Positions 9,364 through 18,203 of a DNA stretch of 64,000 bases are shown one piece after another. How positions within the stretch are numbered: position 1 is the stretch's first letter; every line of letters starts with the position of its first letter. Below the pieces are notes generated by a model. It made no database searches. It saw only the letters and a list, made by a program, of their open reading frames with translations, and had not been told where the DNA came from. The stretch lies in NCBI GenBank assembly GCA_965662545.1, contig CBFIHZ010000001.1, forward strand, positions 305,960 through 369,959. Direction: 5' to 3'. The position numbers were made by a program, and so were the translations under genes. Source of the DNA: CPC320 sp002684375 (lineage in GTDB: Bacteria > Pseudomonadota > Alphaproteobacteria > Rhodobacterales > Rhodobacteraceae).

Positions 9364-9557
9364 TCGAGGTCGCTTTACTGGCCATTGGCCTTGTATTGAT
9401 TGTGGAGGGGCTGGTCTATGCGCTGGCCCCTTCGCTTATTGAAGACCTTCTTGACAGGTTACGTACCCTGCCGTTGGAAACCCGGCGGATGATGGGGTTG
9501 GTGGCACTTGCGGCGGGTGTTTTGTTGGTTTGGCTGGCTAAAACGTTCGGAGCCTAG
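9360..9557 (+). CDS. DUF2065 (YjeT-like) small membrane protein
   Basis: This 65-residue protein has two hydrophobic helices, one at the N-terminus (ALLAIGLVLIVEGLVYAL) and one at the C-terminus, joined by an Arg-rich loop with LPLETRRMMG. It matches the DUF2065 family, which commonly follows hflC. Its start overlaps the hflC stop by four bases. Function is unknown; co-occurrence suggests an accessory role in the HflKC membrane complex. Confidence 0.88.
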   Translation: MIEVALLAIGLVLIVEGLVYALAPSLIEDLLDRLRTLPLETRRMMGLVALAAGVLLVWLAKTFGA

Positions 9558-9679
9558 GGTTTAGCGATCAATTATCGTTCACATGGCCGTGAAAAATGCC
9601 CTGAACGATTGTGTTATCAAAACTTCCGCCTACATAGTCAAACTGAAACGGTGTTCACACAGCGAGCACCATTGGATTT

Positions 9680-11182
9680 ATGGCAAAGGGAGCAGTACTG
9701 GTGAAGGCGAAAGCGAAAGCACTATCAGTTCAAGACAATCGGGCAGTTTATGGTTTTTGGATTTTATGTCTGGCGACGGCGTTGATACTGGTCCAGGCTG
9801 TTGCTGCACTGGCAAAGGGCGCTCCGGACAGTTTTGCCGATCTGGCAGAGAAAATCAGTCCATCGGTGGTCAATATCACGACCTCCACTGTGGTTGCGGG
9901 CCGCACAGGGCCGCAGGGGATTGTTCCAGAGGGATCGCCGTTCGAAGAATTCTTTCGAGAATTTCAGGATCGCGGTGGCCCGCGCGGTGATCAGGGCGAC
10001 CGACAGCGGCGCAGTTCGGCGCTTGGCTCCGGGTTTGTGATCTCTGAAGATGGCTACGTGGTGACAAACAATCATGTCATTGAGGGTGCCGACGAGATTA
10101 TGATCGAGTTTTTTGAGGGTGGCGAATTACCGGCCAAAGTGATTGGCACAGATCCGAAAACAGACATTGCTGTTTTAAAAGTTGATGCGGACGAGCCGCT
10201 GGATTTTGTCAGTTTTGGAGATAGTGACGTGGCGCGTGTTGGCGACTGGGTTGTGGCGATGGGCAATCCGCTGGGACAGGGTTTTTCGGTCTCTGCCGGC
10301 ATTGTTTCGGCGCGAAACCGGGCACTGTCGGGCAGCTATGACGATTACATCCAAACAGATGCAGCCATCAATCGCGGTAACTCGGGTGGGCCATTGTTCA
10401 ACATGTCGGGCAAGGTGATTGGCGTGAATACTGCGATCTTGTCGCCCAATGGTGGCTCTATCGGGATTGGATTCTCGATGGCGTCCAACGTGGTCGCACG
10501 CGTCGTTGATCAGTTGAAAGAATTTGGTGAAACTCGGCGCGGATGGCTGGGTGTGCGGATACAGGACGTTAGCGAAGACATGGTAGAGGCCATCGACGGG
10601 TTAGATCAGGCTGCGGGTGCAATGGTGTCAGATGTGCCCGAGGGGCCCGCTTTAGAGGCGGGTATGGAGGCTGGCGACATTATTCTGAGCTTTGATGGTA
10701 AACGCGTGGCGGATACACGGGGTCTGGTGCGTCAGGTCGGCAATACCGAAGTGGGTAAAACGGTCCGGGTTGTGGTGCTGCGCGACGGTGCCTCCAAGAC
10801 GCTGAAAATCGTTTTGGGCCGTCGCGAGGACGCCGAGGCAGCAACGCCAGTGGCTCAGAAAACACCAGCAGAGCCGCAGAAAAAAGAAATTCTGGGGCTG
10901 AGTCTGTCGACTTTGACCGATGAACTGCGTGAACAACTGGAACTAGACGCGAAAGCCAGCGGTCTGGTGGTACAAAGTGTTGATGAAAAAAGTCAGGCGT
11001 TTGAAAAAGGCTTGAGAGCCGGTGATATTATCACCGAGGCTGGGCAGGAGCCGGTGATCCAAATCTCTGATTTTGAAGCCCGGATCGCGGCAGCGAAAGA
11101 GGCGGGACGCAAATCCTTGCTTCTATTGGTGCGCAGGGCAGGTGATCCGCGTTTCGTTGCATTGGGTCTGGCAGATAACTGA
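9680..11182 (+). CDS. degP: periplasmic Do/DegP-type serine endopeptidase
   Basis: This envelope quality-control protease of the HtrA family degrades misfolded periplasmic proteins. Counting from the ATG at 9680, residues ~23-46 form a membrane/signal segment and the trypsin-like domain follows with H132 (TNNHVIEG), D162 (KTDIAVLK) and S235 (NRGNSGGPLF), all intact. Two PDZ domains follow at about 290-370 and 405-495. A GTG at 9701 has a better ribosome-binding site (GGGAG, 8 bases away) and may be the real start. The gene ends the hflK-hflC-DUF2065 cluster, consistent with a joint role in membrane and periplasmic proteostasis. A strong terminator follows. Confidence 0.95.
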   Translation: MAKGAVLVKAKAKALSVQDNRAVYGFWILCLATALILVQAVAALAKGAPDSFADLAEKISPSVVNITTSTVVAGRTGPQGIVPEGSPFEEFFREFQDRGGPRGDQGDRQRRSSALGSGFVISEDGYVVTNNHVIEGADEIMIEFFEGGELPAKVIGTDPKTDIAVLKVDADEPLDFVSFGDSDVARVGDWVVAMGNPLGQGFSVSAGIVSARNRALSGSYDDYIQTDAAINRGNSGGPLFNMSGKVIGVNTAILSPNGGSIGIGFSMASNVVARVVDQLKEFGETRRGWLGVRIQDVSEDMVEAIDGLDQAAGAMVSDVPEGPALEAGMEAGDIILSFDGKRVADTRGLVRQVGNTEVGKTVRVVVLRDGASKTLKIVLGRREDAEAATPVAQKTPAEPQKKEILGLSLSTLTDELREQLELDAKASGLVVQSVDEKSQAFEKGLRAGDIITEAGQEPVIQISDFEARIAAAKEAGRKSLLLLVRRAGDPRFVALGLADN

Positions 11183-11227
11183 TGCCAAAAGTCTAATTGG
11201 CTGGCATTAGCCTGCCTGAAATGTCAC

Positions 11228-11262
11228 AGCGCCGCGACAGAGATGTTCGCGGCGCTATTTTT
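11228..11262 (+). terminator. rho-independent terminator after degP
   Basis: A perfect 10-bp stem (AGCGCCGCGA with TCGCGGCGCT, loop of 9 bases) is followed by ATTTTTTC. It ends the degP transcript. It overlaps the final codon of the convergent lipoprotein gene. Confidence 0.9.
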
Positions 11263-11785
11263 TCGCCGCCCTCAACAGACCTAAGGATTCGGCGGTGCGC
11301 AGGCTCAGCACGTCGCTGTTAATACCGTCTTTGTGCTGCAGCGTCCGTATTGCGGTACGGGTGTCATCGGTCAAACGGCCATGGATTGCGCCGTGATAGA
11401 GCTTCCGGTCTGTCAGGGCGTGCTGTAGCGCGGTGACAAGCGCCTTGTCCATTTGGGCCGGGCAGAGCGTTTCAAACCACGCCTCATTGCGCTTTTTAAT
11501 CATCACATGGCGGGTTTTTGTCTGGTATTGTACTGTGGGCAGCGTTTGTTCATCAGATTGGCTTGGATTTTTCTGCTGCGGGACCCGTATCTGATGGGTT
11601 ACCGTATCGAAGACCGCTGGTGTGATGTTTTTTTGCCAGCAGCTGCCTTTGGGCGCATCCGTCGGACCGGACATGCCGTTTGGCAGAAGCTCTGCTGCCG
11701 CCTGTGTGTCATACCTCTGGCCGTCAACGCAGCCGACAGCGCTTAAGGCCACTGTCAATAATAATGCGATTGTGCCCCGACGCAT
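11255..11785 (-). CDS. putative lipoprotein with C-terminal peptidoglycan-binding-like repeat
   Basis: The 176-residue product starts with a basic stretch and a hydrophobic segment ending in ALSAVGC, a plausible though imperfect lipobox, so it is probably exported and lipid-anchored. The last ~65 residues (from about ALVTALQHALTDRKL) resemble a PG_binding_1 helix bundle: YHGAIHGRLTDDTRTAIRTLQ is the typical signature. The middle portion is polar with no recognised domain. The ATG at 11785 has GAGGGG upstream. It faces degP tail-to-tail and lies just downstream of the DnaE2-like fragment, so the two may share a transcript. The exact role is unknown. Confidence 0.75.
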   Translation of the reverse strand: MRRGTIALLLTVALSAVGCVDGQRYDTQAAAELLPNGMSGPTDAPKGSCWQKNITPAVFDTVTHQIRVPQQKNPSQSDEQTLPTVQYQTKTRHVMIKKRNEAWFETLCPAQMDKALVTALQHALTDRKLYHGAIHGRLTDDTRTAIRTLQHKDGINSDVLSLRTAESLGLLRAAKK

Positions 11786-11812
11786 GCGTAAACCCCTCAA
11801 TCTGATTTTGGA

Positions 11813-12223
11813 TTAACCATAGCGTGTTTTGTCGGCTGTTGAAAGCGGCAGAACCGGTGTCAGGAGGTGATCGAGCATGGGCGAGATATCTTCGATGTTT
11901 TGAGCAATCACATGGGTGACACCATCGGCGCGTTGCAGCGTGCCGGTGACTCGTAACAGGCGCGCCGAGGTCACGGCCCTGCGGCTGTCCTCAAAGAGTT
12001 TGCGCCATACAATCACGTTGACGGTGCCGGTTTCATCTTCGAGGGTGATGAAAATAACTCCCTTTGCGGTGCCAGGGCGTTGTCGCAGAATAACCAGCCC
12101 TGCGACGGTGATCCGGGCCCCGTTTGGCGGGGTGTGCAACCTGGCTGCCACTATGGCTGAAGGCGGGCGCGGCCAGTTGGCAGGGCCATGGTTGTAAGGT
12201 GGCGAAGAGGCATGATGCTGCAT
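11813..12223 (-). CDS. orphan OB-fold protein equal to the C-terminus of error-prone DNA polymerase DnaE2
   Basis: The 136-residue protein matches the C-terminal OB-fold region of DnaE2/ImuC: RITVAGLVILRQRPGTAKG (about 37-55), FITLEDETGTVNVIVW (58-73) and ARLLRVTGTLQ (87-97), ending in the HVIAQNIEDIS element. The polymerase, PHP and helix-hairpin-helix parts of the ~1000-residue family are absent, and no imuA or imuB lies beside it. The frame is intact with no stop or frameshift. It begins two bases downstream of a perfect LexA-type box. It may be a decayed remnant after a large deletion, or a small SOS-inducible nucleic-acid-binding protein. The ATG at 12223 is preferred over 12280, which would place the SOS box inside the gene; no clear ribosome-binding site is visible. 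Confidence 0.7.
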   Translation of the reverse strand: MQHHASSPPYNHGPANWPRPPSAIVAARLHTPPNGARITVAGLVILRQRPGTAKGVIFITLEDETGTVNVIVWRKLFEDSRRAVTSARLLRVTGTLQRADGVTHVIAQNIEDISPMLDHLLTPVLPLSTADKTRYG

Positions 12224-12225
12224 GA

Positions 12226-12240
12226 GAACAAATATAGAAC
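12226..12240 (-). promoter_or_regulatory. SOS (LexA) box, GAAC-N7-GAAC
   Basis: The plus strand reads GAAC, seven bases (AAATATA), GAAC, which is the exact alphaproteobacterial LexA operator; on the gene strand it is GTTC-N7-GTTC. It ends two bases before the start of the DnaE2-like fragment. The only other nearby gene is the ferredoxin, whose start is over 100 bases away on the other side. Confidence 0.8.
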
Positions 12241-12345
12241 ACCCTATGGTTTTTGCAAGCGGTCTCAGGACCGGTTGCAAAACGGCCTGTTGGTGTTTAG
12301 ATCACTTGGATAAGTATCTAAATTTATATCAGGAGCCTGCGAGAG

Positions 12346-12669
12346 ATGGCGAAAATTACGTATATCGAGCACAATGGTACATCCCATACAGTTGACGTCG
12401 CAAACGGTCTGACCGTTATGGAAGGCGCGCGAGATAACAATATTCCCGGCATCGAAGCTGATTGTGGTGGCGCGTGTGCCTGTTCGACCTGTCATGTCTA
12501 TGTTGATGCAGGCTGGATCGACAAAATACCCGCCATGGATGATATGGAGCAGGACATGCTTGATTTTGCATTCGAACCAGATCTTTCACGTTCGCGGTTG
12601 ACCTGTCAACTTACGGTTAGCGACGCGTTGGACGGGTTGGTTGTCAACATGCCAGAGCGCCAGATTTAA
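12346..12669 (+). CDS. 2Fe-2S ferredoxin, adrenodoxin type
   Basis: This is a 107-residue electron carrier of the adrenodoxin/FdVI class. The cluster ligands are visible as C40, C46 and C49 in the C-X5-C-X2-C motif (DCGGACACSTCHVYV) plus C87 in RLTCQL. In alphaproteobacteria such ferredoxins serve Fe-S cluster assembly or cytochrome P450 systems; no isc, suf or P450 gene is nearby to decide. The start is preceded by AGGAG. It is transcribed alone, convergent with purD. Confidence 0.93.
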   Translation: MAKITYIEHNGTSHTVDVANGLTVMEGARDNNIPGIEADCGGACACSTCHVYVDAGWIDKIPAMDDMEQDMLDFAFEPDLSRSRLTCQLTVSDALDGLVVNMPERQI

Positions 12670-12794
12670 AATAATCCGCTTGAATGGATTTGTTCGGGTG
12701 GGCTGACCCCGCTCAATGTTTTGGCCTGCACTTTGTCAAAGGGTCAGTTCAAAGGATGTGTCCAGCATTTCCACATTTGCAGCGGTGCCGCTGA

Positions 12795-14057
12795 TTACAA
12801 GGCTTTCCAGCCGATATCAGGCCGGTAAAATCCCTCCGGCCAATCGATCTGGTCGATCAGGGCATAGGCCCTGTCACGGGCCTCTTGCAGACTGTCGCCG
12901 CGCCCGGTGACATTCAGCACCCGCCCGCCGTTGGCCTCAATACCGCCTTGGCCCAGAGTGGTACCTGCATGAAAACACATCTGAATACTGTCTTTGGGCA
13001 AGGCATCCAGCCCTGTGATTACAGTGCCTTTTTCGTAGGCTCCGGGGTAACCGTTGGCGGCCATCACCACGGTCAGCGCGTGATCCTCGGCCCAGTTGAC
13101 CCGTTCTTGTGACAGGCGGCCTTGGGCGGTAGCCTGCATTAAATCCAGCGCTTGTGCGCCAAGCCGCATCATCAAAACCTGACATTCGGGATCGCCAAAT
13201 CGGGCGTTATATTCCACCAGTTTGGGTTGGCCGTCTTTGATCATCAGCCCGGCATAGAGAACGCCATGATAGGGCATACCGCGCCGCGTCATTTCGGCCA
13301 TCGTCGGCGCGATGATCTCGTCGAGGGCCTTTTTTGCCACTGCATCTGTCAAAACCGGTGCCGGGGAATAGGCCCCCATGCCGCCGGTATTGGGGCCGGT
13401 GTCGCCGGTGCCGACACGTTTGTGGTCTTGCGCGGTGCCGATTGGCAAAAGATCGCTACCATCGCAAAGAATGAAAAACGATGCTTCTTCGCCGTCGAGA
13501 AATTCTTCGATCACCACTTCTGCGCCAGCGCTGCCAAAAGTACCGTGAAACATCTCGTCGACGGCATTAAGAGCGGTGGCCTCGTCGAAGGCGACAATAA
13601 CGCCCTTGCCAGCTGCCAAGCCGTCGGCTTTGACCACAATTGGCGCACCTTGGGTGCGGATATAGTCTTTGGCGGCTTCGGCTTGGGTAAAGTGAGCATA
13701 AGCCGCAGTGGGAGCATTTGCAGCGTCACAAATTTGTTTGGTGAAATTTTTGCTACCTTCAAGGGCAGCGGCGGCTCTTGAGGGCCCAAAGACTAAAAAC
13801 CCTGCCGCGCGCAACTCGTCACTGACCCCGGCGACCAGTGGCGCTTCAGGGCCAATGATGACAAAGTCAATCGCATTGGCCTCGGCAAACCCGACGACCG
13901 CAGCGCTGTTTTCGATGTCCAATGTTGCGCATTCCGCCAAGTCTGCGATGCCGGCATTGCCCGGCGCGACAATCAAACGGTCGCATTTGGGGTTTTGCTT
14001 TACGGCCCAGACCAGTGCATGTTCGCGACCACCGCCGCCGAGGATAAGAATATTCAT
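12795..14057 (-). CDS. purD: phosphoribosylamine-glycine ligase (GAR synthetase)
   Basis: PurD joins glycine to 5-phosphoribosylamine with ATP in de novo purine synthesis. The 420-residue protein has the N-terminal MNILILGGGGREHALVW, an ATP-grasp domain with VVKADGLAAGKGV, and the family motif GDTGPNTGGMGAYSPAP. The length matches the family. The ATG at 14057 is chosen because AGGAG lies ten bases upstream; the GTG three codons earlier sits too close to it. It is divergent from xseA, with about 80 bases between them. Confidence 0.96.
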   Translation of the reverse strand: MNILILGGGGREHALVWAVKQNPKCDRLIVAPGNAGIADLAECATLDIENSAAVVGFAEANAIDFVIIGPEAPLVAGVSDELRAAGFLVFGPSRAAAALEGSKNFTKQICDAANAPTAAYAHFTQAEAAKDYIRTQGAPIVVKADGLAAGKGVIVAFDEATALNAVDEMFHGTFGSAGAEVVIEEFLDGEEASFFILCDGSDLLPIGTAQDHKRVGTGDTGPNTGGMGAYSPAPVLTDAVAKKALDEIIAPTMAEMTRRGMPYHGVLYAGLMIKDGQPKLVEYNARFGDPECQVLMMRLGAQALDLMQATAQGRLSQERVNWAEDHALTVVMAANGYPGAYEKGTVITGLDALPKDSIQMCFHAGTTLGQGGIEANGGRVLNVTGRGDSLQEARDRAYALIDQIDWPEGFYRPDIGWKAL

Positions 14058-14135
14058 GAAATGCACGCTCCTGCTTGGCCTTCGCTCGCGGGCGTTCTAA
14101 GCTGTGCTGAACCCAGTGGCAAGAAGTGAGACCGC

Positions 14136-15692
14136 ATGTCTGATTTAATTGATGACCCGCGTGAGGGCCTGAACGAGCCTGAATTCAGCGTGACCGAAAT
14201 TTCCGGTGCAATCAAGCGGGTGATTGAGAGCGGGTTTTCCCATGTGCGGATCCGTGGCGAGGTGGGCCGCGTGTCGATGCCGCGTTCGGGCCATATCTAT
14301 CTGGATCTCAAAGATGATAGATCGGTGATTTCTGCCGTGGTTTGGAAAGGCGTGGCCGGGCGTCTGGCGACCCGCCCCGAAGAGGGGCTTGAGGTGGTGG
14401 CGACCGGGCGGATCACGACCTTTGGCGGCCAGTCAAAATATCAGTTGGTGATCGAGGATTTGAAACCTGCCGGGGTAGGGGCCTTGATGGCAATGCTGGA
14501 AAAGCGCAAGGCTGCCCTGCAGGCCGAGGGGCTGTTTGAGGCCGCACGCAAATCAGCCTTACCCTATCTGCCTGATGTGATCGGCGTTATCACCTCGCCG
14601 TCGGGTGCGGTGATCCGTGATATTCTGCATCGGCTGCGTGACCGTTTTCCACGCAAAGTGTTGATCTGGCCAGTGGCAGTTCAGGGCAAGAATTGTGCCC
14701 CTGAGGTGACCCGCGCCATTGAGGGCTTTAACGCCATGACACGGGGTGGTGCACTGCCGCGACCGGATTTGCTGATTGTGGCGCGCGGTGGCGGGTCGCT
14801 GGAGGATCTGTGGGGATTTAACGAAGAAAACGTTGCTCGCGCCGCAGCGGCGTCGACGATACCGCTGATTTCGGCGGTTGGACATGAAACCGACACTACA
14901 TTAATCGATTTTGTCTCGGATGTGCGGGCGCCGACCCCGACGGCGGCGGCGGAACTGGCGGTGCCGGTGCGCCATGAATTGCTGGCGCTGGTGTCCGGTC
15001 AAGAGGCGCGGATGGCGCAAGCTCTGAGCAACCTTTTGAGCATGCGGCGCCAACGGTTGCGCGATTTGGGACGGGCTTTGCCGCGCCCTGATGGTCTGTT
15101 GGAAACACCGCGGCAGAAACTTGATCTCTGGGGCGATCGCCTACCGGCAGGATTGATCCAGCTGGTACAACTGCGACGCCTGAGGGTTTCTGAACGCGCG
15201 GGCAGTCTGCGTCCAGCGCTTTTGCACAGGGCGGTGCGCGGCGAAGACAAGCGGTTGCAGACGCTCGCGCCGCGGTTGGCTCCGGGGTTGATGCGGGTTG
15301 TGGCCAGCAAACGCGAAGCGTTGGGTCGGCGCAGCGACCGGTTGAATGTGGCCCCATTACATCAAGATCTGGGACGTAAATCAAAAGATTTGACACGGCT
15401 CGCGGGTCGGCTCTCGGATGCGGGCACCCGTCAAATAGACAGCTGGCAAGAACGGATTGCAGCGCTGGATCGATTGCGCGAAACACTGGGCTATAAGGCG
15501 ACCCTGCGCCGGGGCTATGCGGTTGTGCATGGTGACGGCCGTGTGGTGACCACGAAAAAAGCGGCCCGCGTTGCAATGGAGTTGGAGGTGGAGTTTGCCG
15601 ACGGTCGCATGCGCTTGGTTGGCAAACCTGCCCGCAGGGTGAGCAAGCCCGACCCAGAGGCTGGCCCCCCCCAGCAGGGTGATCTGTTTTAG
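14136..15692 (+). CDS. xseA: exodeoxyribonuclease VII large subunit
   Basis: XseA is the catalytic subunit of exonuclease VII, which degrades single-stranded DNA in repair and recombination. The 518-residue product has the N-terminal OB-fold (FSHVRIRGEVGRVSMPRSG), the catalytic domain with VITSPSGAVIRDI and the GGGSLEDLWGFNEE signature, and then a long Arg/Leu-rich coiled coil (about 280-440) as in the family. The small subunit gene xseB is not in the window. A run of eight C lies near the 3' end (from about 15665) but only affects the last ten residues. Confidence 0.95.
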   Translation: MSDLIDDPREGLNEPEFSVTEISGAIKRVIESGFSHVRIRGEVGRVSMPRSGHIYLDLKDDRSVISAVVWKGVAGRLATRPEEGLEVVATGRITTFGGQSKYQLVIEDLKPAGVGALMAMLEKRKAALQAEGLFEAARKSALPYLPDVIGVITSPSGAVIRDILHRLRDRFPRKVLIWPVAVQGKNCAPEVTRAIEGFNAMTRGGALPRPDLLIVARGGGSLEDLWGFNEENVARAAAASTIPLISAVGHETDTTLIDFVSDVRAPTPTAAAELAVPVRHELLALVSGQEARMAQALSNLLSMRRQRLRDLGRALPRPDGLLETPRQKLDLWGDRLPAGLIQLVQLRRLRVSERAGSLRPALLHRAVRGEDKRLQTLAPRLAPGLMRVVASKREALGRRSDRLNVAPLHQDLGRKSKDLTRLAGRLSDAGTRQIDSWQERIAALDRLRETLGYKATLRRGYAVVHGDGRVVTTKKAARVAMELEVEFADGRMRLVGKPARRVSKPDPEAGPPQQGDLF

Positions 15693-15714
15693 CACCTGTG
15701 CGGTATCAGCCGAA

Positions 15715-16713
15715 TTAGGAACAGGTGTCCGGGTCGGCGAATTGGCGCTGGTAGGCAGTGGCGCTGGTGCCCAGAACACGTTGAAATGCGCGGTTCAGCC
15801 GCTGCGCGTCGCCAAAGCCACTGTGTTTGAGCACCCGTGCCATCGGCATACCGGTCAACAATCGGTCACAGACATGTCTGACGCGGATATGTTCCAGAAA
15901 TTTCATTGCAGACAGGCCGGTGTCGCGCTTGAAATGACGCGACAAACTGCGCGGTGTCATATGAGCGTATGCTGCCATTTCGGTCAATGTCCAAGAGGCT
16001 TGTGGGGTTTCAAACATTGCATCGATCAATCTGCCCAAGCCGCCTTGTGTCGCAAACTGGCCTTTAAGTGTTGGAGCGAATTGGCGCTGTCCGCCGGTGC
16101 GGTGCATCGAGACCACCAGTTCTTGTGCCACCCGCAGGGCACACTCGCTACCACAGTCTTGCCGGATCAGTTTCAGCGCCATGTCGATCCCCGTCGTCAC
16201 ACCGGCAGAGGTGCACAGCCCGTCTTGTAAAATATAGATTCTGTCCAAATCCCATTGAACGGCGGGAAACCGGAGCGTGATCTGCTTTTGACGTGACCAA
16301 TGGGTGGTGGCGGGTTTGCCGTCTAGAATGCCAGAATTTGCCAGTAGTAATGCCCCCGAACAGACCGCCGCCAGACGACCGCCCGGGTGGTGCAAATGCC
16401 AGTCCCCGATCAGGGTTTTCAATGTGGGGTCTTCGAGTGCTGTGTCGATGCCAACGCCACCGGGGATCAGTAAATCATATGGCACTGAGCGGCTGTCGGT
16501 CTGGTTTGGCGTTGTTGTGATGGACGCATCTGCAACCAGAGATAAGCCGCAGCTTGCACGCACCGCTCGGCCATCGATCGAGACATAGCGCAGCCCATAG
16601 GCTTTGTCGCCATCGATATACGCCGCGCTAAAAGCCTGTGCGGGACCAGCCACATCCAGCACATTAATGCCATCAAACAGCAACACATCGATCTGGCGGC
16701 GTATTTTGTCCAT
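15715..16713 (-). CDS. GlxA-type transcriptional regulator (DJ-1/PfpI plus AraC HTH)
   Basis: The 332-residue protein has an N-terminal DJ-1/PfpI-like domain (IDVLLFDGINVLDVAGPAQA, about 8-27) with the nucleophile-elbow Cys in LAAVCSGALLLANSG, and a C-terminal AraC-family DNA-binding domain (MTPRSLSRHFKRDTGLSAM and FGDAQRLNRAFQRVLG). Such regulators sense small metabolites and usually act on an adjacent gene. It is divergent from an MFS permease with a short intergenic region, so control of that permease is the simplest inference. The ligand is unknown. Confidence 0.9.
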   Translation of the reverse strand: MDKIRRQIDVLLFDGINVLDVAGPAQAFSAAYIDGDKAYGLRYVSIDGRAVRASCGLSLVADASITTTPNQTDSRSVPYDLLIPGGVGIDTALEDPTLKTLIGDWHLHHPGGRLAAVCSGALLLANSGILDGKPATTHWSRQKQITLRFPAVQWDLDRIYILQDGLCTSAGVTTGIDMALKLIRQDCGSECALRVAQELVVSMHRTGGQRQFAPTLKGQFATQGGLGRLIDAMFETPQASWTLTEMAAYAHMTPRSLSRHFKRDTGLSAMKFLEHIRVRHVCDRLLTGMPMARVLKHSGFGDAQRLNRAFQRVLGTSATAYQRQFADPDTCS

Positions 16714-16789
16714 AATTGATAAGACTATGACGTTTAAGCCAGGCGGAAAACATATAGAGTTGTGTCAGTTCCAACATAGGGGTCCACCG

Positions 16790-17953
16790 GTGTTTACGCG
16801 TAATTTCAAGTTGATTTTGATCACAAATGTTATCCTGAGCACAGCCATGCCGATGTTGGTGCTTCTTGGGGCGCTGGCCGGTGCGGCCCTGTCTCCTGTG
16901 GCCTATGCCGCCACGATACCGCCTTCTGTGCAAATATTGGCGGCGGTTTTGGCGGCGGCGCCGATGTCGCTTTATATGGGGCGGGTCGGCCGCAAAAAAG
17001 GGTTCGTTCTGGCGGCTGGTTTACTGGCTGCGGGTGGATTATTGGGCGTCTTTGCGATGATCTTGCAGCACTTTATTTTGCTCTGTATTGCGCATTTTGT
17101 CATGGGGGCGGCTTTTGTCGGTATTAATTTCCTGCGTTTTGCAGCCGCCGAGGTGGTGCCCCGGCGTTGGACGTCGAACGCCATTTCCTATACATTAGCC
17201 TCGGGGTTAATTGCTGCTTTTATCGGGCCTGAAGTGTTTTCGGCCACGAAAGATATGCTGCCATCGGGGGCCTATGCAGGCGCTTATGCGGCCATCGCCG
17301 TGCTTGGCAGCTTTGGGATATTTCCCATTTTGGCGTTGCGTGGCCTGCCACCCGTCCCCAAGGGGCGGGCTGTAGCGGGGCGGGCTTATGCCCTTTTTCT
17401 GCGCCCCAAAATTGCAATAGCCGTGGCTGGTGCGGCGGTGTCTCAGGCAGTAATGGCTCTGCTGATGACGCCAACCGCTCTGGCTATGGTGGGATGTGGC
17501 TTTGCTGAAGATCAAGCAGCCGATGTGATCAAATGGCATGTGATTGCCATGTTTGCACCGGGGTTTTTCACCGGTGCGCTGATCCAACGCTTTGGCGTTA
17601 TGGTGATTATCTCAGCTGGCATGGTGGCTTTGGCCGCGGCGGCGATGTTTGCGGTTGCAGGCCTCGCGCTGTGGCAGTTTTACCTCTCGTTGATCCTGAC
17701 CGGTTTCGGCTGGAGCTTTGGCTATATTGGCAGCACCTCATTATTGCAATCGACGCTCACCCCGGCTGAGAGGCCGCTTGTTCAGGGGGCCAACGATACG
17801 CTGATTGCTTTGGCCTCTTCGGTGGCATCGCTGGTATCTGGTGTGCTGTATTTCAGCATTGGCTGGGCGGCGCTGGCGGCATCGGTCCTGCCGTTGGTTG
17901 TGCTTACGCTACTGTTTTTGGCGTGGCACAGCCGCCCGGCGGCTTGCCTATGA
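16790..17953 (+). CDS. MFS transporter
   Basis: This is an inner-membrane permease of the major facilitator superfamily, with about twelve hydrophobic segments and the basic loop GRVGRKKGF between helices 2 and 3 that marks the family. I prefer the GTG at 16790, preceded by AGGGG, because the protein then begins directly before the first membrane helix (VFTRNFKLILITN). An ATG at 16727 in the same frame would add 21 residues but lacks a good ribosome-binding site. It is divergent from the GlxA-type regulator, its likely controller. The substrate is unknown. Confidence 0.85.
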   Translation: MFTRNFKLILITNVILSTAMPMLVLLGALAGAALSPVAYAATIPPSVQILAAVLAAAPMSLYMGRVGRKKGFVLAAGLLAAGGLLGVFAMILQHFILLCIAHFVMGAAFVGINFLRFAAAEVVPRRWTSNAISYTLASGLIAAFIGPEVFSATKDMLPSGAYAGAYAAIAVLGSFGIFPILALRGLPPVPKGRAVAGRAYALFLRPKIAIAVAGAAVSQAVMALLMTPTALAMVGCGFAEDQAADVIKWHVIAMFAPGFFTGALIQRFGVMVIISAGMVALAAAAMFAVAGLALWQFYLSLILTGFGWSFGYIGSTSLLQSTLTPAERPLVQGANDTLIALASSVASLVSGVLYFSIGWAALAASVLPLVVLTLLFLAWHSRPAACL

Positions 17954-18203
17954 GCCTTTTCTTACGATATTTTTAAGGAAAATTGGGTCCCACGGACATG
18001 TCGCACCAGCGATTTTCAAGGCCTTTTCGGATCATCCTATTGCGGTCTCGAATAGGCTTTTAAAATCCTTTGGTTGTATCCCCATCCGGTTTATTATCGT
18101 TTTTTATCCATAGATTTCGGAATTTCTATTCACAGTGAAATTGCTTTTGTGGGCGCGGTGACGCCGGTCCTGTAAGCTGTATGTCGCGGCATTTTGGGTG
18201 GGG

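Noticed and set aside
14896..15576. 226-residue minus-strand frame within xseA
   Set aside because: It is an open shadow frame of a GC-rich gene; the peptide has no domain and xseA is intact.
15663..15672. C8 run near the end of xseA as a phase-variation site
   Set aside because: A slip there would change only the last few residues of the protein, so a regulatory role is unlikely.
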